Assembly: GCA_963713695.1 (NCBI GenBank)
Contig: CAVQMU010000002.1
Span: 774,272-838,271 of the forward strand
Length of the DNA: 64,000 nt
Reading direction: 5' to 3'
Origin: Rhodoblastus sp963713695
Lineage (GTDB): Bacteria; Pseudomonadota; Alphaproteobacteria; Rhizobiales; Beijerinckiaceae
Shown here: positions 44,131 through 53,978 of the stretch, piece after piece
How the letters are laid out: every line of letters starts with the position of its first letter
How positions within the stretch are numbered: position 1 is the first letter of the stretch
Notes under the pieces: generated by a model
Databases searched by the model: none
Seen by the model: the letters and a program-made list of their open reading frames with translations, nothing else
Told to the model about the DNA's origin: nothing
Translations under genes and position numbers: made by a program

Positions 44131-45249
44131 TTACAATTTTTTCGGATCAAAAGTTTCCCAGGCCCTTTGGGGGTCTGTCGCGGTCGCGCCATTATGGCCA
44201 AGGCGATAGGCGGCGCTTGCTTGATAAAGCTTTGTGCGTACGCGATTGATCCCGCCGAGCGGCGCCAGTTCCGCAGGCGCATTCTCCGGATTGAAACTCA
44301 GGTTTTCGCAAGCTGCGTCAAGGCCGGGCGCGGAAATGTCCTGGGAGGACATGTCGATGCGGCCGAGCCGCCTCAGCGGCGAGAGTTCCTGCGACCATTC
44401 GCGGCTCGCGTCGTCAAGCGGCATGTCGCCGACGCGCAATTGCGCGAAAAGCTCCATGCAGGCGGGTGCCTCCTTCAATGCGCTTTTCAACGCGATGTGC
44501 AGATAATCGGGATCGTCCTTTTGTGGCGCTGGCGCGAGGCCCGCCGCGCAGGGCCGCGCCGCATATTTGACAGCGCGGCCGGGCCCGAATTGATAAGGCG
44601 TCATCGACCAGTAATCCGTCGTCAGCGGCGACGAGATTTCGCGCGTCGCGTTGCGATAGACGATGGCCATTTCGCGCAGCCGCCATGCGAAGGGATCAAG
44701 GCCGGGGAGGAAATAACGCAGCGCGTGTTCCTGGTCGCCCTGCAGGCCGCCGGCGCGGACAAAGGCCAGGAAATCATTGGCGTCGGCCAGGAAATAGGCG
44801 GGATAATTGATGAACAGCAGATCGTGCGGCGGATTTTTTCGCACGATGTCCCCATGGTCGGGATCTCCGTCGATCAGCTTGAGAGCCATGCCGCGTCCAT
44901 TGGGACTTTTGTCGGGCCCCGGCGTGAAAGCGCTGTTCGAAAACCGGATCCACGCCATGAATTTTTGACCGGGCTGCGCGAAAGTGCCCACGCGCAGGGA
45001 CGCAGGTAGATCGGGATCGACAACGAAAACCGCCCTGACGCAGCCGGACGCTTTTGGATGGGCGCCGCGCAGGGCCGGCGCCTGCGTTGAAGCCGGATAG
45101 GTCGCGGCGAGCAGCGTGCGGGCGCGTTCCACGATTTCCGCGATCGCCTGATCCTCAGGCAAGGATTTTTCGCGCGAAAATCTTTCGGCGAGAAAGCCGG
45201 CGCCTGCCAACAGGCCGAGAAGGATGGGCAGCGCCGCGCGTTTGCGCAT
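44131..45249 (-). CDS. Exported catalase-related heme protein (short, SrpA-like)
   Basis: A 372-residue protein of the catalase superfamily with an N-terminal membrane/signal segment (ALPILLGLLAGAGFLAERF). The fold core is visible: GAHPKASGCVRAVFVV (H64 as candidate distal His), IRFSNSAFTPGPDKSPNGRGMALKL, NYPAYFLADANDFLAF, YWSMTPYQFGPGRAVKYAARP and SFNPENAPAELAPLGGINRVR then LYQASAAYR. It is shorter than true catalases (about 480-500) and lacks their flanking domain. Relatives include organic-peroxide-acting peroxidases and allene-oxide-synthase-like enzymes. It starts 15 nt after the di-heme gene, a tight operon link. Periplasmic handling of an (organic) peroxide is inferred. Heme ligation is not proven from the sequence. 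Confidence 0.8.
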   Translation of the reverse strand: MRKRAALPILLGLLAGAGFLAERFSREKSLPEDQAIAEIVERARTLLAATYPASTQAPALRGAHPKASGCVRAVFVVDPDLPASLRVGTFAQPGQKFMAWIRFSNSAFTPGPDKSPNGRGMALKLIDGDPDHGDIVRKNPPHDLLFINYPAYFLADANDFLAFVRAGGLQGDQEHALRYFLPGLDPFAWRLREMAIVYRNATREISSPLTTDYWSMTPYQFGPGRAVKYAARPCAAGLAPAPQKDDPDYLHIALKSALKEAPACMELFAQLRVGDMPLDDASREWSQELSPLRRLGRIDMSSQDISAPGLDAACENLSFNPENAPAELAPLGGINRVRTKLYQASAAYRLGHNGATATDPQRAWETFDPKKL

Positions 45250-45264
45250 GAAATTTCCTCGAAA

Positions 45265-47337
45265 TCAAAACGTCTTGAGATAGTCGATCAGCGCGTCGCG
45301 TTCGTCGTCGTTCAATGCGCGCCCGACCACGCCGGGGCGGCCCGCGCCGTCGCCCTCGAACGAATGGCCGGCGGTGCTGTTGCCCTTGATGCTCTTTCCC
45401 GTCTCGTCGATTTCCGAGAACAGGGTTTCGCCTGTCGAGCAGGACGGATCGGCAGGATAGCCAACGCGGAGCGGATCATAATCCCGCGCTCCGAGGCAGA
45501 ATTTCTTGGGCCTTTCGCCAGCCGGCCGCAGCAACCAGTAAAGCGAGGGAACCGAGCCATTGTGCAGATAGGGCGCCATCGCCCAGACGCCATCGAGCGG
45601 CCTCGCGCGATAAACCGGTTGCGGCTCGGGATTGGGACAGTTTTTTCGCGGGCCGAAAACCGCCTTCCGTTCCTCGGGGGCAACGCTGCGATCCTCCATG
45701 CTCTTTCGCGCGATATGATCGACCGCATCCATCAGGGCGAGGCCAAAGGGCAGGGATTTTTCGGAAAGCGCGGGGAGGGCCGCGCCGCAATTCCAGGCCT
45801 CGTCAAGATCGCGGCTTGGGTCGAGGCCGAACCGCGCGGGCGCTTCGATCATGCGGCTTTTGAGCACTTGCGCCTGCGCCGGATCGGTTCCGACGACGGC
45901 GACGGGAACCTGCCGCAGGTCCAAAGTCCCATTCTTCATCCAGGCGCCGGAGCGCCTGAGCGCCTTGTCTGGAAACGCCTTGTCGAAGGCGGGATCGTCG
46001 ATTGGGCCGAGATGGCAGCCGGCGCACAGCTCGGCGTAGAGCTTACGTCCCTTTTCGACGCGGACAGGGTCGATTTTCCAGGCGGGATCGCCGGGAAACA
46101 GCGCCCCCGGCCATTTGGGCGCACGCAGGCCGCCCGCTTCGCGCGAGAAAAAATCGCCGCCGCGCATGAGATCCTCGATCCAGACGATGTTTTCCAGCGC
46201 CACGGTGGAGGCGAACAGGGTCTTGCCGTCCGCGCCGCCGTTCAGGTCGATCAGCGCGCCGACGCCCAGGGCTTCGCCGACGTTGCGCACCAGCGGCTGT
46301 TCGATCGAGGAATCATATTCGGCGCGGGTAAACCACGAGGCGCTCCACAGGGCGGGAAAGCGAACCGGCGCGTCGGTGGCGTGGAAATTGGCAGCGAGCG
46401 CTGCCCCGCCCGCGGGGCCGCCGAGGTCTTCGTAGAACAACCGGTTGCCGATGCGATTGAGCGCGTCGAGCCGTCCGAAATTTTCCGGCGTGTCGGATTG
46501 GCCCGAAGCTGTTTCAAGGGCGTAGGAAGCGCGCGCCGCGACGACGATGGAGTCGAAAATCTTTTGCAACGCCGCGCGTAAAATTTCGCGATCTTGGGAC
46601 GACGCCTGCGGTCCCAGCGCGCGATTGGCGAACCGTTCGAAACGGCCCGGGGTTTTCAGCGTGTAGAACAGCGACAGCGAGACGGCGCGCTCCAGCGCGT
46701 TGAGATTGAGCATGGCCGGGCCGCCGTCGAAACGCAGGCTCGCGCCCTTGTACTCGATATGGCCGGTATGGCAGGCGGCGCAGGTCAGTCCGATGCGGTC
46801 AGGCGAAGGTTTGCCGTCGCGCGGGTCGATGGGAACTTTTGTGCGCGCAAAGCCCACGGGCAGTCCGTCGCGGTTGTCCGCCGTCGCCCAATGCAGGCTG
46901 GTTGTCGGTGCGACCGGATGGGAGGCGGCAGCCTGGCCGTAGCCGTAGGATTTCAACTCCGCCTGCCCGGCGTCGAGCGATTTTGGGCTGGGTATGAAGC
47001 CGATCCGCGCGAGATAGGCGCTGTCGCTCAGCAGTCCCGGCGCCGAAAAAAGCGACAGGCCCGGCTGTTCCAGCGCCATGAACCAGTCGTAGGGAATGGG
47101 CAGGGTGGCCGTTCCCTGGCTGGCGTGATGCGTCCAGAAACGGTCGGCTTCCGACCAGTTCTGATCGAGCCAGCGCACAGCGTCCGGCCTGCGGAGCGCC
47201 GGCAGGGGCGGCGGCAGCAGCACGGCGGCCTCGGCGGGCAACAGCGGCCGCGCCTTTTCGGGAAACTCGACGACGCCGACGCAACCTAACGCGCCCGCGG
47301 CGAGGAGGATGGGAACAAGCCAGACCGCCCTGCGCAT
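45265..47337 (-). CDS. RoxA-like di-heme c-type cytochrome (peroxidase/dioxygenase family)
   Basis: A 690-residue exported protein with a hydrophobic N-terminus (AVWLVPILLAAGALGCVGV). Two c-heme sites are present: CAACH at 186-190 and CAGCH at 438-442. Their spacing and the total length resemble RoxA/RoxB rubber oxygenases (about 680 residues, hemes near 190 and 390) more than classical CcpA/MauG (about 350). C-terminal motifs (YRARPLDGVWAMAPYLHNGS, VPSLYWLLRP, ALIDYLKTF) are those of the larger di-heme cytochrome-c-peroxidase-like family. RoxA members cleave unsaturated isoprenoids with O2; whether this one does so is unknown. It heads the minus-strand group, with about 200 nt before the divergent rubrerythrin-like gene. 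Confidence 0.8.
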   Translation of the reverse strand: MRRAVWLVPILLAAGALGCVGVVEFPEKARPLLPAEAAVLLPPPLPALRRPDAVRWLDQNWSEADRFWTHHASQGTATLPIPYDWFMALEQPGLSLFSAPGLLSDSAYLARIGFIPSPKSLDAGQAELKSYGYGQAAASHPVAPTTSLHWATADNRDGLPVGFARTKVPIDPRDGKPSPDRIGLTCAACHTGHIEYKGASLRFDGGPAMLNLNALERAVSLSLFYTLKTPGRFERFANRALGPQASSQDREILRAALQKIFDSIVVAARASYALETASGQSDTPENFGRLDALNRIGNRLFYEDLGGPAGGAALAANFHATDAPVRFPALWSASWFTRAEYDSSIEQPLVRNVGEALGVGALIDLNGGADGKTLFASTVALENIVWIEDLMRGGDFFSREAGGLRAPKWPGALFPGDPAWKIDPVRVEKGRKLYAELCAGCHLGPIDDPAFDKAFPDKALRRSGAWMKNGTLDLRQVPVAVVGTDPAQAQVLKSRMIEAPARFGLDPSRDLDEAWNCGAALPALSEKSLPFGLALMDAVDHIARKSMEDRSVAPEERKAVFGPRKNCPNPEPQPVYRARPLDGVWAMAPYLHNGSVPSLYWLLRPAGERPKKFCLGARDYDPLRVGYPADPSCSTGETLFSEIDETGKSIKGNSTAGHSFEGDGAGRPGVVGRALNDDERDALIDYLKTF

Positions 47338-47538
47338 CGCGTCCTCAGTTTCGTCAGATTGGAGCGGCGCACGATCATTCTCCGTTTCGCGCCTGAATTC
47401 AATGACGAAAGACGGCCTCAGAATGTTACATCGTCGTCCGGATATGCAGGGCGCCTAAAATAGCGGCTTGCTCAATAGCTACGCAGGTGTATGAAAAACC
47501 TGCAAATGAACAGCCGGCATTCCCACGGGAGAAGACCG

Positions 47539-48015
47539 ATGCAATCTGTGGAAGAATTCCTCGCCTATTCCATTCACCTCGAGCAGGAGGCCGCGGAGCG
47601 TTTCGGCGAACTGGCCGACGCCATGGAAACCGCAGGCAACAAGGACGTCGGAAAGCTGTTCCGCCGCCTGTCCGATTATTCCAGGCTGCATCTCGCCGAC
47701 GCCAGGGCGCGCGCGGGATTTCGCGTGATTCCCGAGATCGCGCCGCATGAATTCGTCTGGCCCGACCTTGAAAGCCCGGAAGCCGCGGCGATCTGGGGCG
47801 CCGACCCCATGATCTCGCGCGACGAGGCGCTGCAGATCGCGCTTTCGGCCGAAATAGCCGGCCACGATTATTACAAGCATGTGCTCGAGACGACCGACGA
47901 GCCGGAAATCAAGGCTCTGGCCGCCGAATTCGTCGCCGAGGAAGCAGAACACGTCGCCGAATTGCGCAAATGGATCGCGGCCTGCAAGGCCGGGCAGTCG
48001 GCGCCCGCGAACTGA
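47539..48015 (+). CDS. Rubrerythrin/ferritin-like di-iron protein
   Basis: A 158-residue four-helix protein of the ferritin-like superfamily, without a rubredoxin domain. Di-iron ligand patterns are seen in HLEQEAAERFGELADAM (Glu), SRLHLADARA (ExxH-like region), LSAEIAGHDYYKHVLE and VAEEAEHVAELRKWI (ExxH). Such proteins reduce peroxide or store iron. The start MQSVEEFLAYSIHLEQ (47539) is preceded by GGGAGAAG and matches homologues; an upstream ATG adds 16 residues. It is divergent from the heme operon at 45-47 kb, which could make sense if both respond to peroxide. prfC follows 81 nt later. Confidence 0.8.
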   Translation: MQSVEEFLAYSIHLEQEAAERFGELADAMETAGNKDVGKLFRRLSDYSRLHLADARARAGFRVIPEIAPHEFVWPDLESPEAAAIWGADPMISRDEALQIALSAEIAGHDYYKHVLETTDEPEIKALAAEFVAEEAEHVAELRKWIAACKAGQSAPAN

Positions 48016-48096
48016 ACGGCGCAGCGCGGGATTTGCCTTGCACGAGGCGAATGCGCTAATCAGCCGGGCGCGTTCCCCGAAAAAACCCGGCCAGTC

Positions 48097-49677
<1,581 letters not shown>

Positions 49678-50174
49678 GGGTTCGCGCAGTGTCGCAGGGA
49701 GCGGTCCTTGCAAGTGAACAGGCGTAAACAAGGATGGCAGTACGACGGATTACAATTCTAACATTTCAATTACCAATCTGATTACTAAGACTACGGTCAC
49801 AAAATACTAAAAACGCAATAAAAACAGTTCATGCGCGGGGTCGGCCCGCCTTGCGCGGCCAGTCCCCGGCGGTTTTCGACGGTCGGGCGCCTCCATCTCC
49901 CGCGCCGCGCCTCTTAACGTAAATTTTCCGTTAATTTCAGGGCCTTTAAGCCAATCCGTCGCGCCGACGCCTGTCCATTTCCGGTCAGCGGATTCTCGCC
50001 TCGGGCCGGCGCCTGCGTCAATCCGGCGCTGACCTGTTTCACCTTGGCGCAAATGCAGAAACTGGCGCCGCTTGCAGCAAGGGGGAAGCCTGCCGAGGCG
50101 AGACGCCAAGCAACAGACACCGTTTTTCTTCGGGCAGCGCAGGTTTTTAGAACTGCAAGCGGAGCGCTGCACCC
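49678..50174. other. Intergenic region with an AT-rich block
   Basis: No gene can be supported in these 497 nt. Positions about 49735-49830 are strikingly AT-rich (TTACAATTCTAACATTTC, ATTACCAATCTGATTACTAA, AATACTAAAAACGCAATAAA) against strongly GC-rich surroundings. The rest is ordinary GC-rich sequence leading to a weak Shine-Dalgarno (GCGGAGCG) before the WecG/TagA gene. Candidate roles are a promoter region or the scar of an inserted element. Confidence 0.5.
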
Positions 50175-50985
50175 ATGACCATCCTCGACCCGCGCATGAA
50201 CCCCGTGGCCTATGTCGACGGCCAGGCCATCAACGTTCGCGATCCCGATGACGCGATCGCCCGTGTGCGCACCCGTCTGCGCGCTGGACGCGGTTTCACT
50301 TTCGCCACGCTCAACCTCGACCATCTCGTGAAGCTGCGCACCAACAACGCCTTCCGCGCCGCCTATGCCCGCATGAACTCTTGTCAGCGCCGACGGCGCG
50401 CCGGTCGCGGCGCTCGCCCGCGAGCAGATGGCCAACATGCGCCGCGCCACCGGCGCCGACCTGCTGCGCCCGTTGTGCGAAATGGCCGCCCGCGAAAACC
50501 TGCCGATCGCCTTTTTCGGCTCGACCGAGGACACATTGAACGGGGCGGCAAACAAGCTCCGCGCCGAATTCCCGAATCTCAAGATCGCCTTCATCGCCAG
50601 CCCCGCCTTCGGCTTCGATCCCCTTTCGGCCGAAGCGGAAGCCTGGGGCGACCGGATCGCCGCCAGCGGCGCGCGCCTTGTCTTCGTCTGCCTCGGCGCG
50701 CCCAAGCAGGAAGTCTTCGCCGACCTCATCGCCCGAAGGCATGAGACGATCGGCTTCATCGGAGTCGGCGCCGCCGTCGATTTCATCGCCGGAAAAGTGT
50801 CCCGCGCTCCGCGCCTCGTGCGCACTGTCGGCATGGAATGGGCATGGCGCGCCGCCTGCGAACCGCGTCGCCTCGCCTGGCGCTATGCGCAATGCGCCGC
50901 GCTGCTTGGCCGCATCATGATCGAACGTCGCCTTCTGCATGTCCGTCCGGCCCATGACGTCCACGTCCACGCCGCGGGCGAGTGA
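50175..50985 (+). CDS. WecG/TagA/CpsF-family glycosyltransferase (GT26), one frame interruption
   Basis: Transfers N-acetylmannosaminuronate-, ManNAc- or glucose-like units to a lipid-linked sugar in exopolysaccharide or teichoic-type synthesis. The N-terminal frame reads VDGQAINVRDPDDAIARVRT and TFATLNLDHLVKLRTN, then fails near 50380. LVSADGAPVAALAREQM and the rest (GADLLRPLCEMAARENLPIA, FFGSTEDTLNGAA, FVCLGAPKQEVFADLIARR, GVGAAVDFIAGKVSRAPRLV, GMEWAWRAACEPRRLAWRY) continue in another frame to 50985. One indel near 50375-50385 reconciles them. No other polysaccharide genes are adjacent, so the product is unknown. Confidence 0.85.
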
Positions 50986-51054
50986 ATTTTTCGCAATTGC
51001 GAAGGGGGCGAGACGAAAAGCGTCTTGACGTGACAAGCGCTCTTCGCGCATCGT

Positions 51055-51081
51055 CCCCCGGCTCACCTGTCGGGGGATTTT
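51055..51081 (+). promoter_or_regulatory. Stem-loop masking the ribosome-binding site of the next gene
   Basis: CCCCCG (51055-51060), loop GCTCACCTGT, CGGGGG (51071-51076), then ATTTT directly before the ATG at 51082. The 3' arm GGGGGA is the only Shine-Dalgarno-like sequence for that gene, so the stem would hide it. It could also serve as a terminator for the WecG/TagA gene. Confidence 0.45.
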
Positions 51082-51576
51082 ATGCGCCTGTCGAATTGCG
51101 CCGCCAAACCAAGCCGCGCCGCTGAACCAAGCCGCGCCGCCAAACCAAGCCGCGCCGCATTTGCGGCCGCTCTACTGCTCGCCCTTGCAGGAACCGCGTC
51201 GGCGCGTCCGCTTTTGCCGGCTGAAGACCGCAGCGTGCCCTATAGCGGCTCGATGGCGGACTGCGACGACTGGTGGGTGAAGAACGAAATCATCCAGGCC
51301 TTCAATTCGCACGAGCCCTATTTCAATTCGACCCTTGCGATCGAAGATTTCCAGCGTATCGCCCAGACGGGCTTTCGCACCAACGGGCCGGACCTCATTC
51401 CCCGCCGCTATTGCGCCGCCCGCGTAAAATTCAATGACGGACGCGTGCGCGACGTGAAATACAATCTGATCGAGGGCGGCGGCTTCATCGGCTGGGGCAC
51501 CGGCATCGAATGGTGCGTCATCGGCCTCGATCGCAATCACGTCTATTCGCCGGCCTGCAGCGCGGCCGGGCCATGA
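51082..51576 (+). CDS. Conserved exported protein of unknown function, coupled to RNase T2
   Basis: A 164-residue protein with a basic N-terminal region containing three tandem (K/E)PSRAA hexapeptides, a signal helix (FAAALLLALAGTASARP) and a mature domain with paired Cys (DCDDWW; RRYCAARV; IEWCVIGLDR; SPACSAAG). The pattern RPLLPAEDRSVPYSGSM, GPDLIPRRYCAARVKF and GWGTGIEWCVIGLDRNHVY is, to my knowledge, common among Hyphomicrobiales hypothetical proteins. Its stop overlaps the RNase T2 start (ATGA), so the two are made together and probably both exported; disulphides are likely. No activity is assigned. Confidence 0.72.
   Translation: MRLSNCAAKPSRAAEPSRAAKPSRAAFAAALLLALAGTASARPLLPAEDRSVPYSGSMADCDDWWVKNEIIQAFNSHEPYFNSTLAIEDFQRIAQTGFRTNGPDLIPRRYCAARVKFNDGRVRDVKYNLIEGGGFIGWGTGIEWCVIGLDRNHVYSPACSAAGP
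51106..51159 (+). repeat. Three tandem 18-bp units within a signal-peptide n-region
   Basis: Three in-frame copies of an 18-bp unit (A/G)AACCAAGCCGCGCCGCN encode KPSRAA, EPSRAA, KPSRAA just before the hydrophobic core of the signal peptide. Copy number could vary by replication slippage without changing frame. Confidence 0.85.
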
Positions 51577-52400
51577 ATTCCGTCGTTTCGACGCGGAGCG
51601 CTATGCTGGAACGCATGCTCTCCGTCGCCGCTTTGGCTATCGTCGCCGCGCCGGTCTTTCTCGCCGCGCCCGCTCTGGCCGCAAGCGACTGTGTCCTCGA
51701 CAATTGCGCCGACCAGAAGCCGGCGCAGTCGGCGCCGCAAGCCGCGCCCGATTCACAGCCGCAGCCCTCTCCCGGCTATCAGCCGCCGGCCCGAAAATCC
51801 TGGTTCAATTCGCGCGGCGCTGCGGCGCCGACCGGCAATTTCGACTTTTATGTCCTGTCCCTGTCCTGGTCGCCAAGCTTTTGCGCCGGCGCCGGCGCCT
51901 CGCGCGGCGGCGCACAATGCGCGCCGGGCGCCAATCCCGCCTTTGTCGTGCATGGCCTCTGGCCGCAATTTGCGAGCGGCTATCCGTCGCAATGCGGCGG
52001 CGACGGATACGTGCCCTATCCCGTGCTCAACAGCCTGCGCGGGCTTTATCCGGATCTCGGATTGGCCAAGCACGAATGGCGGACGCACGGCGTCTGCTCA
52101 GGCAAGAACGCGGCCGGTTATTTCGCCGACGTGCGCGCCGCGCGCGACGGCATAGCTATCCCGCCAGCCCTCAAGGCGCCCGCTCAGGACCAGACCGTCG
52201 CGCCGCTCGACATCCAGCGCGCCTTTATCGCGGCCAACCCGCGATTGCGGCCAGGCATGATGACGGTGACGTGCCGGGGCGGCCATTTCCAGGAAGCGCG
52301 CTTCTGCCTGTCGAAGGATTTGCGCGATTTCGTCGATTGCCCGCAAGTTGTCCGGGAGGGCTGTTTCAGCCAGTCGATGATCGTGCCCGCCGCCCAGTAA
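51573..52400 (+). CDS. Ribonuclease T2 family, exported
   Basis: Secreted or periplasmic RNase of 275 residues that cuts single-stranded RNA via 2',3'-cyclic phosphates. A signal peptide (MLSVAALAIVAAPVFLAAPALA) is followed by a Pro/Gln-rich linker (PAQSAPQAAPDSQPQPSPGY). The two catalytic segments are FVVHGLWPQF (His about 127) and KHEWRTHGVCSG (His 167, Glu 168, His 172), with Cys residues for disulphides (SFCAG, SQCGG, CPQVVREGC). The ATG at 51573 overlaps the stop of the upstream exported protein. RNA scavenging in the periplasm is the usual view. Confidence 0.92.
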   Translation: MNSVVSTRSAMLERMLSVAALAIVAAPVFLAAPALAASDCVLDNCADQKPAQSAPQAAPDSQPQPSPGYQPPARKSWFNSRGAAAPTGNFDFYVLSLSWSPSFCAGAGASRGGAQCAPGANPAFVVHGLWPQFASGYPSQCGGDGYVPYPVLNSLRGLYPDLGLAKHEWRTHGVCSGKNAAGYFADVRAARDGIAIPPALKAPAQDQTVAPLDIQRAFIAANPRLRPGMMTVTCRGGHFQEARFCLSKDLRDFVDCPQVVREGCFSQSMIVPAAQ

Positions 52401-52494
52401 TTCGGCTTGCTCAATCGCACGCGGAGCAGCGGACGCCTTGGCGCCCTGTGCTTCGCTCGGGGTTTTGACGCCAGCAAGATCGGCAACCAGACCA

Positions 52495-53355
52495 ATGAAT
52501 TACCGCCACGAGTTCCACGCGGGCAATTTCGCCGATGTGCTCAAGCATGTCTTCCTGACCCGAGCGCTTCTCTACCTGCGGCGCAAGGACAAGCCCTTCC
52601 GCTATATCGACACCCACGCGGGCGCGGGTCTCTACGATCTCGAAGGGCCGGAAGCCACGCGTTCGAACGAGGCGCGCGACGGTATTTTCCGGCTGCTGAA
52701 TGGCGCAGATCTCGGTACGGCCGCGGAATGGCTCGAACCCTATCTCGACATCGTCCGCGCCGCCGGCGCGCCAAAATACTATCCGGGCTCGCCGCTGATC
52801 GCGAAAAGTTTACTGCGAAAGCAGGACAAGGCGCTCCTGTGCGAGATGCTGCCGCAAGCCGGCATGGAACTGCGCGGAAATCTCGCGCGGGACGCACGCA
52901 CAAAATTTGTCGAAATCGATGGCTATCAGGGACTTAACGCTTTCGTGCCGCCGCCGGAGCGACGCGGTCTCGTGCTGATCGACCCACCCTATGAGCGTCG
53001 TGACGAGTTTGAGCGCATTTTCGACGCGCTGAGCGAGGCGCTGAGGAAATGGCCGGGCGGCGTCTTCATGATCTGGCTGCCCGTCAAGGAACGCGACGTG
53101 GTCGAGGCTTTTGTGAAGGCGATCGCGGCGCTCGCCCCGAAATTCCTGCGGGTCGACCTCCGTGTGGAGACTCCTGCGCCCGGCCGTCCGCTGGCGCAAA
53201 CCGGGCTGATCATCGTCAACCCGCCCTTCGGCCTGGCGGAGGAGGCGGAAATGTTCATGCCCGTCCTCACCCGAATGCTGGCGCGCGGGGAGGGCGCCGA
53301 ATGTGCGGTGCAACACCTTGAACGGGAAGCTTCAACCGGCGCGCACGGCGCCTAG
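52495..53355 (+). CDS. rlmJ: 23S rRNA (adenine-2030-N6)-methyltransferase
   Basis: SAM-dependent methyltransferase of 286 residues that methylates A2030 of 23S rRNA. The start MNYRHEFHAGNFADVLKHV is the family hallmark and fixes the ATG at 52495. The SAM motif YIDTHAGAGLYDL and the catalytic DPPY in LVLIDPPYERRDEFE are present, followed by WPGGVFMIWLPVK and GLIIVNPPFGLAEE. It matches the E. coli RlmJ (YhiR) layout (280 residues). It follows RNase T2 by about 95 nt and is followed by a 265-nt region leading to the cold-shock gene. Confidence 0.93.
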   Translation: MNYRHEFHAGNFADVLKHVFLTRALLYLRRKDKPFRYIDTHAGAGLYDLEGPEATRSNEARDGIFRLLNGADLGTAAEWLEPYLDIVRAAGAPKYYPGSPLIAKSLLRKQDKALLCEMLPQAGMELRGNLARDARTKFVEIDGYQGLNAFVPPPERRGLVLIDPPYERRDEFERIFDALSEALRKWPGGVFMIWLPVKERDVVEAFVKAIAALAPKFLRVDLRVETPAPGRPLAQTGLIIVNPPFGLAEEAEMFMPVLTRMLARGEGAECAVQHLEREASTGAHGA

Positions 53356-53620
53356 GTAGGTTAAAGCGAGACTTGCCAAGCGCGGCAACTTGACGCAACC
53401 TTGACACAGTTGGGGGAGCTTCGCGGAAGCGAAGGCGCTGACGGAATAAAAGTCCGCGGCGATGTCTTGCTAAAAAGAAGCCTGCAAAAGGCGAGGCAGT
53501 CCGCCAATCGGCCGAAGCGAACAGGGCCGGGTGGACTGCATTTGATGGAAATTGCAATCCCGGCGCCCGTCCCGCGGCGCAAGCCCTGCGCATAGGCCAC
53601 GACGACCGGAGGAAAGCGTC

Positions 53621-53833
53621 ATGGCGCAACAGGGCACAATCAAGTTCTTCAATGCAGACAAAGGCTATGGCTTCATCAAGCCGAGCGATGGCGGACGCGA
53701 CATTTTCGTGCATATCACGGCTGTCGAACAGGCGGGCCTCGCATCGCTCAATGAGGGGCAGAAGATTTCGTTCGAAATCGAGCCGGACAAGAAGGGCAAA
53801 GGCCCCAAAGCGGTCAATTTGCAGGTCGAGTGA
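53621..53833 (+). CDS. Cold-shock-domain protein (CspA family)
   Basis: A 70-residue single cold-shock domain that binds single-stranded RNA/DNA and acts as an RNA chaperone. RNP1 (KGYGFIK) and RNP2 (DIFVHI) are intact, in GTIKFFNADKGYGFIKPSDG and GRDIFVHITAVEQAGL. The ATG at 53621 follows GGAGG with 8 nt spacing. The preceding 265 nt hold no gene; a small TTGCC/GGCAA hairpin occurs near 53377-53392, and a long 5' leader is common for cold-shock genes, so temperature-dependent control is possible but not shown. Confidence 0.95.
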   Translation: MAQQGTIKFFNADKGYGFIKPSDGGRDIFVHITAVEQAGLASLNEGQKISFEIEPDKKGKGPKAVNLQVE

Positions 53834-53978
53834 CGTGACTCCGGCGGCCTGATATCCGAGCGACCTGGCTTGGAGCTGGCGAGGATCGGGTGGGCGGCGC
53901 GCGTAAAAAACTTGCGTCGACGCCGGGAATCGGTTCCGCTCGCGCGGCCCGACCCTCTCCTTCGTCCGGACCTACGCT

